Source of the DNA: a bacterium
GTDB lineage: Bacteria; Sysuimicrobiota; Sysuimicrobiia; Sysuimicrobiales; Segetimicrobiaceae
Assembly: GCA_035295165.1 (NCBI GenBank)
Contig: DATGJN010000083.1
Span: 1 to 42,465, forward strand
Length of the DNA stretch: 42,465 nucleotides
Direction of reading: 5' to 3'
The notes beneath the pieces are model-generated. The model searched no databases. It worked only from the letters and a program-made list of their open reading frames with translations, and had not been told where the DNA came from. Position 1 is the stretch's first letter. Every line of letters starts with the position of its first letter. The position numbers and the translations under genes were made by a program. Below, piece by piece: positions 33,446 to 41,782 of this stretch.

Positions 33446-34494
33446 CAGGGTAACCGCTGCCACGAGCGCGAGTAGACCGCGTCGTAGTAGGTATCGTAGT
33501 CAACCGCGAGTACCTTGCCGATCCACTCTTGATGTGACACGTACCACTCGAGCGTCTCCCTCAGGCCCTCATCGAACGTAACGCGCGGACGCCAGTCGAG
33601 CTCGTCCCGGATGCGGCCCGCGTCCATCGCATACCGGCGATCGTGACCCGGCCGGTCGGGGACGAGTTGGATCCGATCGAGCAACCGCTGCGGCGCCTCT
33701 CCCGCGCGGGCCGCGAGCCCGCGGCACACCGCCCGCGCGACCTCCAGGTTCGTGCGCTCCTGGCCCGCCGAGACGTTGTAGACGGCCCCGGGGCGGCCAC
33801 GCTCCAGGATCGCGAGCAGCGCACTCACGTTGTCGCCGACGTAGAGCCAGTCCCGACGTTGCAACCCGTCGCCGTAGACCGGAAGCGTCTCCCCTCGCAG
33901 GGCGTTGCGGCACAGTACGGGGATGAGCTTCTCAGGGTACTGAAACGGCCCGAAGTTGTTCGACGATCGCGCGATCATCACCGGCAACCCACGAGTCCGC
34001 ACGAAGGCCAGACAGAGGAGATCCGCCGCCGCTTTGCTCGCCGCGTACGGACTGCTGGGGCGAAGCGGACTCTGTTCGTCGCTCGGCAAGCCCTTGTCGG
34101 TGTCTCCGTAGACCTCATCTGTCGAGATGTGCAGGAAACGCTCAGGTCCGTACGTGGCGGCCGCTTCCAGCAGGACGTGCGCGCCGATCACGTTCGTCTG
34201 GAGAAACGGAGCGGCGTCCAGAATACTCCGATCGACGTGTGACTCCGCGGCGATATTGATCACGCCCCACGGCCGCTCCTCGCGGAATACCTCCGCCACT
34301 AGCGCGCTGTCGACGATGTCGCCCTTCACAAAGCGATACGCCGGCCCCTCGGTGACGCCTGGGAGATTCTCCACGTGTCCGGCGTAGGTGAGCTTGTCCA
34401 CGTTTACCACGCGCCAGCCGCTCTGTGCCAGCAACGACCTCACACAGTGGCTGCCGATGAACCCGCAGCCTCCGGTGACAAGCACCGTCCTCAC
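33445..34494 (-). CDS. rmlB: dTDP-glucose 4,6-dehydratase
   Basis: Converts dTDP-glucose to dTDP-4-keto-6-deoxyglucose with tightly bound NAD. The Rossmann motif is TGGCGFIGSH. The active site is STDEVYG (124-130, with the Asp-Glu acid/base pair), Tyr150 and Lys154 (SSPYAASKA). RSSNNFGPFQYPEKLIP and RDWLYVGDN are classic RmlB sequences. The 349-residue length is typical. The start overlaps the rmlC stop by ATGA. Confidence 0.97.
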   Translation of the reverse strand: MRTVLVTGGCGFIGSHCVRSLLAQSGWRVVNVDKLTYAGHVENLPGVTEGPAYRFVKGDIVDSALVAEVFREERPWGVINIAAESHVDRSILDAAPFLQTNVIGAHVLLEAAATYGPERFLHISTDEVYGDTDKGLPSDEQSPLRPSSPYAASKAAADLLCLAFVRTRGLPVMIARSSNNFGPFQYPEKLIPVLCRNALRGETLPVYGDGLQRRDWLYVGDNVSALLAILERGRPGAVYNVSAGQERTNLEVARAVCRGLAARAGEAPQRLLDRIQLVPDRPGHDRRYAMDAGRIRDELDWRPRVTFDEGLRETLEWYVSHQEWIGKVLAVDYDTYYDAVYSRSWQRLP

Positions 34495-35060
34495 CGCGGC
34501 ACCTCGATACCGGGGAAGTCGTCGCCAAGCCCAGAGAGCGGAGGCAGCGCGACGTCCCTCGCAGAAACGATGGGGTTCTTCACCGGCCAGTGCACCCCGA
34601 TTTTCGGATCGCTCCAGATCACGCCCCGCTCGTGTTCGGGCGAATATTCATCGGAGGTCTTGTAGTGGACGTCTGCTTCCGTGCTGAGCACGCAGAACCC
34701 ATGCGCGAACCCGGCAGGTACGAACAGCATCCGGTGGTTCCGATCGGAGAGCGTCACGCCGACCCACCTGCCGTAGGTAGCGGACCCGTGCCGCAGGTCC
34801 ACGGCGACATCAAAAATCTCGCCGCGCACCACACCTACCAACTTCGCCTGCGCCCGCGGCGACGCTTGGTAGTGGAGGCCGCGAAGCACGTGCTGGCCCG
34901 ATCGAGAAACGTTGTCTTGCACGAACACGGCCGCGATGCCGGCTGCCTCGAAGGTCGAACGCCTGTACGTCTCCTTCAAGAATCCGCGACGGTCTTCGAA
35001 TCGCTCAGCCTCCACGAGGACGAGGCCGGCAATCTCGAGTGGGGTGAATCGAAATGGCAT
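34491..35060 (-). CDS. rmlC: dTDP-4-dehydrorhamnose 3,5-epimerase
   Basis: A cupin-fold epimerase of 189 residues. The catalytic His63 lies in LRGLHYQ, FAHGFCVLS follows, and the conserved Tyr lies in the YKTSDEYSPEHERGV region. ATG 35060 has GGAGG seven bases upstream. It is between rmlA and rmlB in one operon; its stop overlaps the rmlB start. Confidence 0.97.
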   Translation of the reverse strand: MPFRFTPLEIAGLVLVEAERFEDRRGFLKETYRRSTFEAAGIAAVFVQDNVSRSGQHVLRGLHYQASPRAQAKLVGVVRGEIFDVAVDLRHGSATYGRWVGVTLSDRNHRMLFVPAGFAHGFCVLSTEADVHYKTSDEYSPEHERGVIWSDPKIGVHWPVKNPIVSARDVALPPLSGLGDDFPGIEVPR

Positions 35061-35071
35061 CCAGCGTCCTC

Positions 35072-36133
35072 CTACAATAATAGCTCGGCGTCGTCTCCGA
35101 TCATCAGGCGCACCGCGCGACGCTCATCCGAGTGCGTAACAATGGCGTTGCGACCGACGATGCTGTCCTCAACGCGCGCAACGCCATCCAACGTCGCGCC
35201 GTCAAGGAGCACAGAGTGCTGGACCGATGAACGCCTGATCACGCAACCGTGACCGACGCTCGTGTACGGGCCGACGGACGAGTCCTCTATAAGAACGTTC
35301 GCTCCGATCACCGACGGCCCGCGCACCTCGCTACCGCGCACACGCGCGCCGGGGTCGAGGGTCACTCGACCAGACACGCGGCTGTCCTCGCAGACCTCGC
35401 CGCGAACGGAGCGGAGGCACCACTCCTCGAGCACGACGCGGTTCGCCGCAAGCAGGTCGTCCTTCTTGCCGGTGTCCAACCACCAACTTTCGAGTCGAAT
35501 GCTCCGCACTTGTCGTCCCGTATCGAGGAGTTGCTGGATCGCATCTGTGATCTCCAACTCGCCGCGCTTCGACGGAGTGATGGCAGCGATCGCCGTGTGA
35601 ATCGCGGGGCCGAAAATGTACACTCCGACGAGGGCGAGGTTGCTCGGTGGCTCGTGAGGCTTCTCGATTAGGCGCACGACGTGCCCGTCTTCGTTCACCT
35701 GCGCCACGCCGAACATCCGAGGGTCCGGCACGTCCTTTAGGAGGATCATCGCATCGGGGCCAACTTCCTGGAATTCTCGGAGCAGGCCGACGAGCCCGTC
35801 GCCAATCAAGTTGTCCCCCAAGTACATGACGAACGGCTCGTCCTTCAGGTACGGCCGCGCGACCCGAACGGCATCTGCGAGACCGAGCGGCTGCTCCTGG
35901 ACGATGAAGGTCAGGTCGAGATCCAGCGACTCCTTCGTGAGTGCCGCACGGACCTGCGCACCCGTTTCTGGCGAGATCACGACGCCGACGTCGCGAATGC
36001 CGGCATCTCGAATGTGCCGCAGGCCGTAGTGAATAATGGGTCGATTGGCCACGGGAATGAGCTGCTTTGGCATCGTGTACGTGAGGGGTCGTAACCGCGT
36101 GCCCCGACCGCCGGAGAGTACCAGCGCCCTCAT
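35072..36133 (-). CDS. rmlA: glucose-1-phosphate thymidylyltransferase, long form
   Basis: Makes dTDP-glucose. The N-terminal domain has LSGGRGTRLRPLTYTMPKQLIP, then QPLGLADAV, YLGDN and LIEKPHEPPSNLALVGVYIF. At 353 residues it is the long form with a left-handed beta-helix C-terminus (about 245-353), as in actinobacterial and archaeal-type RmlA rather than the 290-residue enterobacterial form. ATG 36133 has AAGGAGG seven bases upstream. It is the first rml gene, 11 bases before rmlC and 12 bases after the upstream GT2 stop. Confidence 0.95.
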   Translation of the reverse strand: MRALVLSGGRGTRLRPLTYTMPKQLIPVANRPIIHYGLRHIRDAGIRDVGVVISPETGAQVRAALTKESLDLDLTFIVQEQPLGLADAVRVARPYLKDEPFVMYLGDNLIGDGLVGLLREFQEVGPDAMILLKDVPDPRMFGVAQVNEDGHVVRLIEKPHEPPSNLALVGVYIFGPAIHTAIAAITPSKRGELEITDAIQQLLDTGRQVRSIRLESWWLDTGKKDDLLAANRVVLEEWCLRSVRGEVCEDSRVSGRVTLDPGARVRGSEVRGPSVIGANVLIEDSSVGPYTSVGHGCVIRRSSVQHSVLLDGATLDGVARVEDSIVGRNAIVTHSDERRAVRLMIGDDAELLL

Positions 36134-36145
36134 TGACCGGCCTCC

Positions 36146-37090
36146 TTACGAATCACTCGGGAGAAACCGGTTGCGACGTGATCCGATCATCGCGTCCCAC
36201 ACGCCGATCGTGACACACGCCAGTTTGGCCAGACGACGATCCTCAAATACCACCATCTTGACGAGTGTCTTGCCCAAATTGATCAGTGCAGCGACCACCC
36301 ACATCGGTTCGTAGAAAAAATAGGCTGCAAAGATACGCAGCAGGTTCCGGGTAACGTAATAGTAGCGCCACGGCTCGTGGTTTGGAACCACAACAATCCG
36401 GCGCCCGAACCGGCGCTCCTCCATCTTACCCGCGGCATGCGTCATGAGGGGTCGACAGGAGACCAGGATCCGAAACCCATGTCTACGCAATCGCAGACAA
36501 TACTCGAGGTCCACACCTTCGATAAAAAAGTCGTCTCGAAATGGTCCCGCCGCTGCATAGGCCGCGATCGACAGCGCGCTACCCGAGGTGATCGCGGCCT
36601 TCGCCTCAAGAAATCGCTGCGCCGAGGACGCGCACCGCACTGCGATCTGCCCGCTGTGTCTGCTGCGCGCGTTGGCGTTAAGCAGGCCGACCGTCTCACC
36701 AAACGGACACGAGTCGTACAGCCCGCCAAGCGACGCCACGAGGTCAGAATCGACCTCCGAGTCTTGGTCCAGGGTGAGCACCCATGAATAACCGAGCGCT
36801 TCGGCGCGACGAAGCCCTTGGTTTAGGGCGGTCCCGATGCCAAGGTTCCTAGAGTTTTCGATAAGCTCGACGCGCGCGCTCGTGGAGGAGCGCAGCATCT
36901 CTCGAGCATGCCACGGAGAATGATTGTCCACCAGGACGACATGACCCACCTGTGCTGTCGTTCGAGCAAGTCGAGTTGGAAAATCGCCGTCCGGGCCGTA
37001 CGTCACGATCACAGCAGCCACGCTCGCAGCCGAGACCGCACCCGTATCGCGCTCACCCGCAGTTCGCGAGACGCGATCAACTTCCGCCAT
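36146..37090 (-). CDS. glycosyltransferase family 2, rhamnosyltransferase-like
   Basis: A 314-residue GT-A enzyme with AAVIVTYGPDGDFPTRL, then LVDNHSP, ENSRNLGIGTALNQGL and the DxD-like TLDQDSEV. FFIEGVDLEYCLRLRRHGF supplies the catalytic base region. This pattern is that of RfbF/WbbL-type rhamnosyltransferases, and the gene sits immediately upstream of rmlACBD, so dTDP-rhamnose is the likely donor. The C-terminus has hydrophobic helices near RIFAAYFFYEPMWVVAALI. ATG 37090 overlaps the GT10 stop by 14 bases and lacks a clear ribosome-binding site. Lower GC than the rml genes. Confidence 0.85.
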   Translation of the reverse strand: MAEVDRVSRTAGERDTGAVSAASVAAVIVTYGPDGDFPTRLARTTAQVGHVVLVDNHSPWHAREMLRSSTSARVELIENSRNLGIGTALNQGLRRAEALGYSWVLTLDQDSEVDSDLVASLGGLYDSCPFGETVGLLNANARSRHSGQIAVRCASSAQRFLEAKAAITSGSALSIAAYAAAGPFRDDFFIEGVDLEYCLRLRRHGFRILVSCRPLMTHAAGKMEERRFGRRIVVVPNHEPWRYYYVTRNLLRIFAAYFFYEPMWVVAALINLGKTLVKMVVFEDRRLAKLACVTIGVWDAMIGSRRNRFLPSDS

Positions 37091-38219
37091 CGCCACGCGA
37101 ATCACCCAAACGGAGGACCTTGGTAACGGTGTCGACAAAGTGCTCGGCGAGGAAGGGCTTGAACCGGTCGCTGCACAGGTATCGCTCGCCCGCATCAAGA
37201 TACCGCTGGTACTCGCGCTCCCCCAGTCCCGCGAGGTACTTCGCCATCTCCGCGTCGGACGTGAACTGCCGCCTGTCGACAAACGCCTCCGAATCGACAT
37301 AGTCCGTGATGTCCGGCGCGCCTAAGTATATTGGAACGCAACGGGCGCGCATGCAGTCGAAGATCTTGATCGACACATAGCCCGGTTGATCGATCATGTT
37401 CTCATAACACACTCCAAACCGATAGTGCGGATAGATCTCCCACTTGTGGCGAACGGTCCCGCGATACGAGGGGTAGAACTCGCGAAGCACCTTCGGATCG
37501 CGTATGCGACGCCAGAGGTATGCGCGCAACCTTGGATTCCACCCCTCTCCGTACAGATCGAATGCATCCGGATAGTTCGATTCGAAGAACCGAACAAGAC
37601 GTCTCCGCTCAGTATACAGTTCGCGGGGATGGCGCGAGAACTTGTACCCCGAGATGTCGACGAAGAGCTTCCGTTCCGGGAAGGGTGCCGGCGTAACGAC
37701 CGGAAACGTGGTCGGATTTGGGATGTAGATCCGATGGTACCGTTTCCCGTCCGCAAGGGTCGGGTCCCAAGTGAAGACGACCGGAAAATGCGCGTGAAGA
37801 CCGCGATCGTAATTCCTCGGGAACACGCATGGCGGTTCATACATGAACAAGACTAACTTGTGCTCCATGCCGGCGCGGAGTACTTCCTGAAAGAGATCCC
37901 GAGATGACTCCCCGCATGCGCGAGCTTTGGCCGCTTCCACCAGTCGCGTCGGGAGAGAACCAGACCCCACTCGCCACGTGTCCCAAAACACCACCCATCG
38001 GCACTCGTCCAACAACTGATCACGGGCACCTTCGAAACGATAGCCGGATGCGACACAGCGCTGCTGCAACTTGATATAAGGCTCGGTGATGTGGTCGCGG
38101 GCATCGGGGTCGAGAAGCGTGTGTTCCGCGGAACCCCGCACGTGGTTGATGATGAGCCGAGCGGCGGTCCCCGGCCGGAGTAGGGTCCGACTCGTTTTCG
38201 CCGCGTGAACCCGCAGCAT
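37077..38219 (-). CDS. glycosyltransferase family 10, fucosyltransferase-like
   Basis: A 380-residue GT-B enzyme. The C-terminal half has the GT10 donor-binding signature: HYRFGVCYENMIDQPGYVSIK followed by IFDCMRARCVPIYLGAPDI (about residues 268-307). KLFVDISGYKF precedes it. GT10 enzymes transfer L-fucose from GDP-fucose in alpha-1,3/1,4 linkage. The GDP-L-fucose-synthase-like gene at 41783-42465 would supply the donor. ATG 38219 has GGAGG nine bases upstream. Base composition is clearly lower in GC than the housekeeping genes. Donor specificity in bacterial GT10 can vary, so fucose is inferred. The 114 bases upstream to the next stop show no clear promoter. Confidence 0.86.
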   Translation of the reverse strand: MLRVHAAKTSRTLLRPGTAARLIINHVRGSAEHTLLDPDARDHITEPYIKLQQRCVASGYRFEGARDQLLDECRWVVFWDTWRVGSGSLPTRLVEAAKARACGESSRDLFQEVLRAGMEHKLVLFMYEPPCVFPRNYDRGLHAHFPVVFTWDPTLADGKRYHRIYIPNPTTFPVVTPAPFPERKLFVDISGYKFSRHPRELYTERRRLVRFFESNYPDAFDLYGEGWNPRLRAYLWRRIRDPKVLREFYPSYRGTVRHKWEIYPHYRFGVCYENMIDQPGYVSIKIFDCMRARCVPIYLGAPDITDYVDSEAFVDRRQFTSDAEMAKYLAGLGEREYQRYLDAGERYLCSDRFKPFLAEHFVDTVTKVLRLGDSRGDGGS

Positions 38220-38333
38220 CAGGCTCCACCTCCGCTCAGGGGTTTGTTCAGGCGGCGTAAGAACCCTCCTGCCGTTTCTCCGACACCTGAGCGATGCCGA
38301 ATCGGACGAAGTTCCAACGGCACTCCCATCAAG

Positions 38334-39797
38334 TTACGCCGTGCACGGAATATTGCGCGCCGCTGTGGGTTCCGTCGACGAACCGACGAGCATCAGCACC
38401 AGTAAGAGGGAATGCAGATAGTCCCCAACCGGAGTCCCCGACGCGAACGACACAGCCCAGACCAAAAGGAATGCCAACACGACCCCAAGGTACGTCACGT
38501 AGTCCATCAGGCTTCGGGCGCGCCGGAACCCGGCTGGAACCGCCCATAACGACCCACCTAGGACCCCCAACAGGCTCGCTGCGGACAGAACGCCGCCGTA
38601 CATCCACGCCGCCAAGACGTTATTCTGTGCGTTCACGTGGGTCTGGAAGGGGTTCTTGAACGAGTATCGTTGTTCGTAGTTGAACCCGACTCCGAACGGG
38701 TGGGCAAGCGCGACTCCCAGAAAGTAGCGCCAGATCTGCGGTCTGCCGAGCGACTCGTCGCCCGCGGAGGATTGCGCCATCGGCCGCAAGTCGCTCGCCT
38801 GCATCCGGCTACCAAACGTGGCAACCGCATGCGGCGGCGGCACAAGCACGATGAGCACACCGATCAGCGCGAGGACAAGCGCCGCGCCAGCATAGTGCCC
38901 CGGTCCGCCGAGTACCTTACGGCACAGCACCGCGGCACCGCCGACCAGCAGCAACATCAATACGATCAGCACGCTTCGCGAAACCGACCAGAACGTGATG
39001 AACACCAAGCCCCAAAGATAGATCAGCGCGGCGACCGCACCGCCGGCGCGACGAGCAAAGATTCCCAACAACGAGATCGGCCAGATCATGGCCGCCGCAA
39101 CGCCGCCACTCACCCCCAGTTGGGTGGGATTGGACGTAAGGCCCTGGAAGCGATATCCGTCGGGTTCCATGAGCCGGAGACTTCCGAAGGCCGCATGGTA
39201 CACGTCGGGCCTGGCGAGGAGCAACACACCCAACACCAACGGGATCATCGGGGATGCCCACAACGTGACGTTGAGCCAACGCCGGAAACCCTCGTCGCTC
39301 TTCGCAAGGACGTACGTGATGGGGACGAGGATGATGCCCAAGCACGCCTTCAGCGTTTCTGCGAGACCGAGAGCGTCGAACCCCAGATGATACCGGATCG
39401 CAGATAGCCCGGTGGCGACGAGGGCGGAGGCCAAGTACAAAGCGAGCGCTGCGGCCACGACTCTCTCCGGGACCGACAGACTCCCCCACCGTGGGAGGCG
39501 CGCGCTGACGGCAAAAAGCGCCACGACCGCCGCCGCCGCAAAGAGAAAGTCGGACCGATAACTAATCGTGTGAAGCGTCATGATCCCGTGCTGGCTGACC
39601 GGTCGGTAGTAGATGAGGGACGCCGCACCGCACAGAATGAGAACCTTGATGGCGCCGGCCGTCACCGAACCGGGCGCATGACGACGCGCCCTCGCGGTGG
39701 CCGGGAATTCCGGTGCCGCCTGCTGGCTATCCTGCACTGCGAACCCTCTTGCACTGGAAGCCACGCGCCGAGCGCGGAGAGAACGTCTTGCGGGCAC
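38334..39797 (-). CDS. O-antigen ligase/polymerase-family membrane protein (paralog A)
   Basis: A polytopic protein of up to 487 residues with about 11-12 hydrophobic segments and the Wzy_C/WaaL-type extracytoplasmic loop. The loop contains IWRYFLGVALAHPFGVGFNYEQ and ends NNVLAAWMYGG. It aligns along its length with the divergent gene at 40193-41770 (GAASLIYY/GAASLVYF, YRSDF, ERFQGLTS-type segment, MYGGV). At the position of the H[NSQ] motif of ligases it has Gln391. Proteins of this fold either ligate or polymerise glycans. The start is GTG 39797, but the first 45 residues are basic and unlike the family, so translation may begin later. Confidence 0.83.
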   Translation of the reverse strand: MPARRSLRARRVASSARGFAVQDSQQAAPEFPATARARRHAPGSVTAGAIKVLILCGAASLIYYRPVSQHGIMTLHTISYRSDFLFAAAAVVALFAVSARLPRWGSLSVPERVVAAALALYLASALVATGLSAIRYHLGFDALGLAETLKACLGIILVPITYVLAKSDEGFRRWLNVTLWASPMIPLVLGVLLLARPDVYHAAFGSLRLMEPDGYRFQGLTSNPTQLGVSGGVAAAMIWPISLLGIFARRAGGAVAALIYLWGLVFITFWSVSRSVLIVLMLLLVGGAAVLCRKVLGGPGHYAGAALVLALIGVLIVLVPPPHAVATFGSRMQASDLRPMAQSSAGDESLGRPQIWRYFLGVALAHPFGVGFNYEQRYSFKNPFQTHVNAQNNVLAAWMYGGVLSAASLLGVLGGSLWAVPAGFRRARSLMDYVTYLGVVLAFLLVWAVSFASGTPVGDYLHSLLLVLMLVGSSTEPTAARNIPCTA

Positions 39798-40192
39798 CCA
39801 TCGTAGTACGCGCGCAGATCACGATACCATTCTAACACGGAAGCGCACGACAAGTGCCACGCGTCGCGAGCGGGCCAGGGGGTGCACACACCATGCGGCC
39901 GTCTCGAACGTGGAGGCGGGCTCCACGACGGCGCCGCGTCGACCGGCAACACCGACGCGGGCGGACCGATCCCGAGCCGACAGTGGAGCAAGAATGAGAC
40001 CACGAGACACTTCCGAGCGCGCGCGGGCGAACGAGTCAACTGCAGCGCCGCGTGCACATCCGACCGCCCAAAGCTGCCGTGGACACGGAACTGTTACAGT
40101 TGCAGGGAGGACGGAACCTGGAGCGGTACGAACCGAACGTTTGCACCAACGACAGCGGCGAGGCCTGCGATGATACCGCGACGGAGACTTTG
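39798..40192. other. divergent intergenic region between the two ligase-like paralogs
   Basis: A 395-base gap between head-to-head genes, presumably holding both promoters. Minus-strand TAGAAT (39834-39829) is a possible -10, but no -35 fits well. A 7-bp inverted repeat CGTGGAG/CTCCACG with a GCGGG loop lies at 39909-39927. The plus-strand frame is open from 40052 (GTG), but the part before 40193 is hydrophilic and has no family similarity. No RNA gene or known operator recognised. Confidence 0.5.
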
Positions 40193-41770
40193 ATGCTGGC
40201 TAAGCTTCTCGAACGCGCCGTCGGATGGGGCCTCGTGATCGGCGCCGCCTCGCTCGTGTATTTCACGCCCGTCACGACCCAGCGAGTGTTCACGCTGCGT
40301 TCGCTGCAGTATCGTTCTGACTTTGTGTTCCTGTTTGTGGTAATCGGTGCAATCGCCCTCGGGATTCGCAGCGTCATGCGTCACAGGAGGATCGAATCGC
40401 CCCGGGAGGATTTGACGCTCTACCTTGCCCTGGCCCTGTACCTCGCGGCGTCGTTGGCGGCGACCGGTTTCTCGCTGCACCTCCGAGGGTTGGGCTTCGA
40501 CCTCACCGGCGTAGCCAATCTGACGAAGACGGTGCTAACCGTGGGCCTGTTCGTCACGGTGTATAGTCTCACGAAAGACAACGACCGGCTGTACAGAAAC
40601 GTCGCAATGGCGCTCTTCGTGTCTCCGTTGATCCCGCTCGCGGCCGGCGTGCTTTTTGTGGCCGGCCCGTTGGCGCGGTTTGCCACGTTCCGCTGCACGG
40701 GCAATCACGCGCTGTTCTCGTGGGGCGAGCGATTCCAGGGTCTGACCTCGGATCCGTTGCAGTTCTTTGTCAATGCTTGTGTTGCGCTTGCCTTTGTGTG
40801 GGTGTTGTGCCTCAATAGCCTGGAACGGCGACGTGCGACAGCTAGCGCTGCGAGTCTGATCTACGCGGGCGCTCTCATTTACTTCGCCCTGTGGACGCAG
40901 GCAAGAGGGGGCGTGATTGCGATCGCGGCGAGCCTGGTCGTCGGCGCCGTGGCGACGAGTTCGTATTGGCGGCAGGTGCGCTGGCGCTACGTTCCGAGCG
41001 GGGCGCTGGCGATTGCTTTGGTGCTCTTGGCATGGTTGTGTCTTCCCCCGGATGTACGACAAGCGGTCGTCGCTCGATTCCATGCGGGGGAGGCCCCGGT
41101 GCTTGCGACGCCTGCGACAGTTCCGACGGGCGGCGTGGGCCCGACCTCGCACGCAATCGCTACGCGGCGTCCGATAGACCCCTGCGGCACCGACGCCGGG
41201 CGGGGTCTCCAGTCGACCGCCGGATCCACAGGCAGGACAACGCAGGATTCCCTCGGCGCCGAGGAAGCGCAGCAGTCAGCCGACGCGCCCGTGCACTCGA
41301 CGCCCGCCGCGAAGAGCGGCGCCGCCTCGGGCCAGAACACGCCGATCTTGCTCGCGCCGGGCGAGGACGAGAGACTGAGCATCTGGCGATACTACGCGGG
41401 CGTGGCGCTGGCTCATCCGCTTGGCATCGGGTTCAACTACGCGCGCGAATTCTACTACAGCACACCGCACGAACCGCAGGTCACAGTGCACAATCCGTTC
41501 TTGCTCGTGTGGATGTACGGAGGCGTGTTCGCGGAAGCTGGCCTGCTGGTGCTCCTGTGGATCGTGTGCCGATCAGCGTGGACCAACATTGCGGGCCGGC
41601 GTGTTCGTGGTTCGTCCCTGTACTACGTCGGCGCCGTCACGGCACTAGTTGGGCTGTTCGTTTTCGCGGCACTCGGAGATCTCTCATTCATGGACTTCAC
41701 CATCTGGATACTGATGGCGATGGTCGTCGCCAAGCGCGCGCCCGCGACCCCAGGCGAGAAGAATCCATAG
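40193..41770 (+). CDS. O-antigen ligase/polymerase-family membrane protein (paralog B) with loop insertion
   Basis: A 525-residue polytopic protein, a divergent paralog of the product of 38334-39797. The shared extracytoplasmic loop is IWRYYAGVALAHPLGIGFNYA, followed by His433-Asn434 in TVHNPFLLVWMYGG, matching the H[NSQ] ligase motif. Between the last helix before the loop and IWRYY, about residues 295-393 form a Ser/Thr/Ala/Gly/Pro-rich low-complexity stretch, some 70 residues longer than in paralog A. ATG 40193 has GGAG six bases upstream. It is alone on the plus strand, with a 12-base gap to the convergent fucose-synthase-like gene. Ligase or polymerase: unresolved. Confidence 0.85.
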   Translation: MLAKLLERAVGWGLVIGAASLVYFTPVTTQRVFTLRSLQYRSDFVFLFVVIGAIALGIRSVMRHRRIESPREDLTLYLALALYLAASLAATGFSLHLRGLGFDLTGVANLTKTVLTVGLFVTVYSLTKDNDRLYRNVAMALFVSPLIPLAAGVLFVAGPLARFATFRCTGNHALFSWGERFQGLTSDPLQFFVNACVALAFVWVLCLNSLERRRATASAASLIYAGALIYFALWTQARGGVIAIAASLVVGAVATSSYWRQVRWRYVPSGALAIALVLLAWLCLPPDVRQAVVARFHAGEAPVLATPATVPTGGVGPTSHAIATRRPIDPCGTDAGRGLQSTAGSTGRTTQDSLGAEEAQQSADAPVHSTPAAKSGAASGQNTPILLAPGEDERLSIWRYYAGVALAHPLGIGFNYAREFYYSTPHEPQVTVHNPFLLVWMYGGVFAEAGLLVLLWIVCRSAWTNIAGRRVRGSSLYYVGAVTALVGLFVFAALGDLSFMDFTIWILMAMVVAKRAPATPGEKNP

Positions 41771-41782
41771 CGTCCAGCGATC

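Noticed and set aside
38334-41770. The two ligase-like genes as a simple recent tandem duplication
   Set aside because: They are head to head and well diverged, and only family-level blocks are shared, so a recent duplication is not supported.
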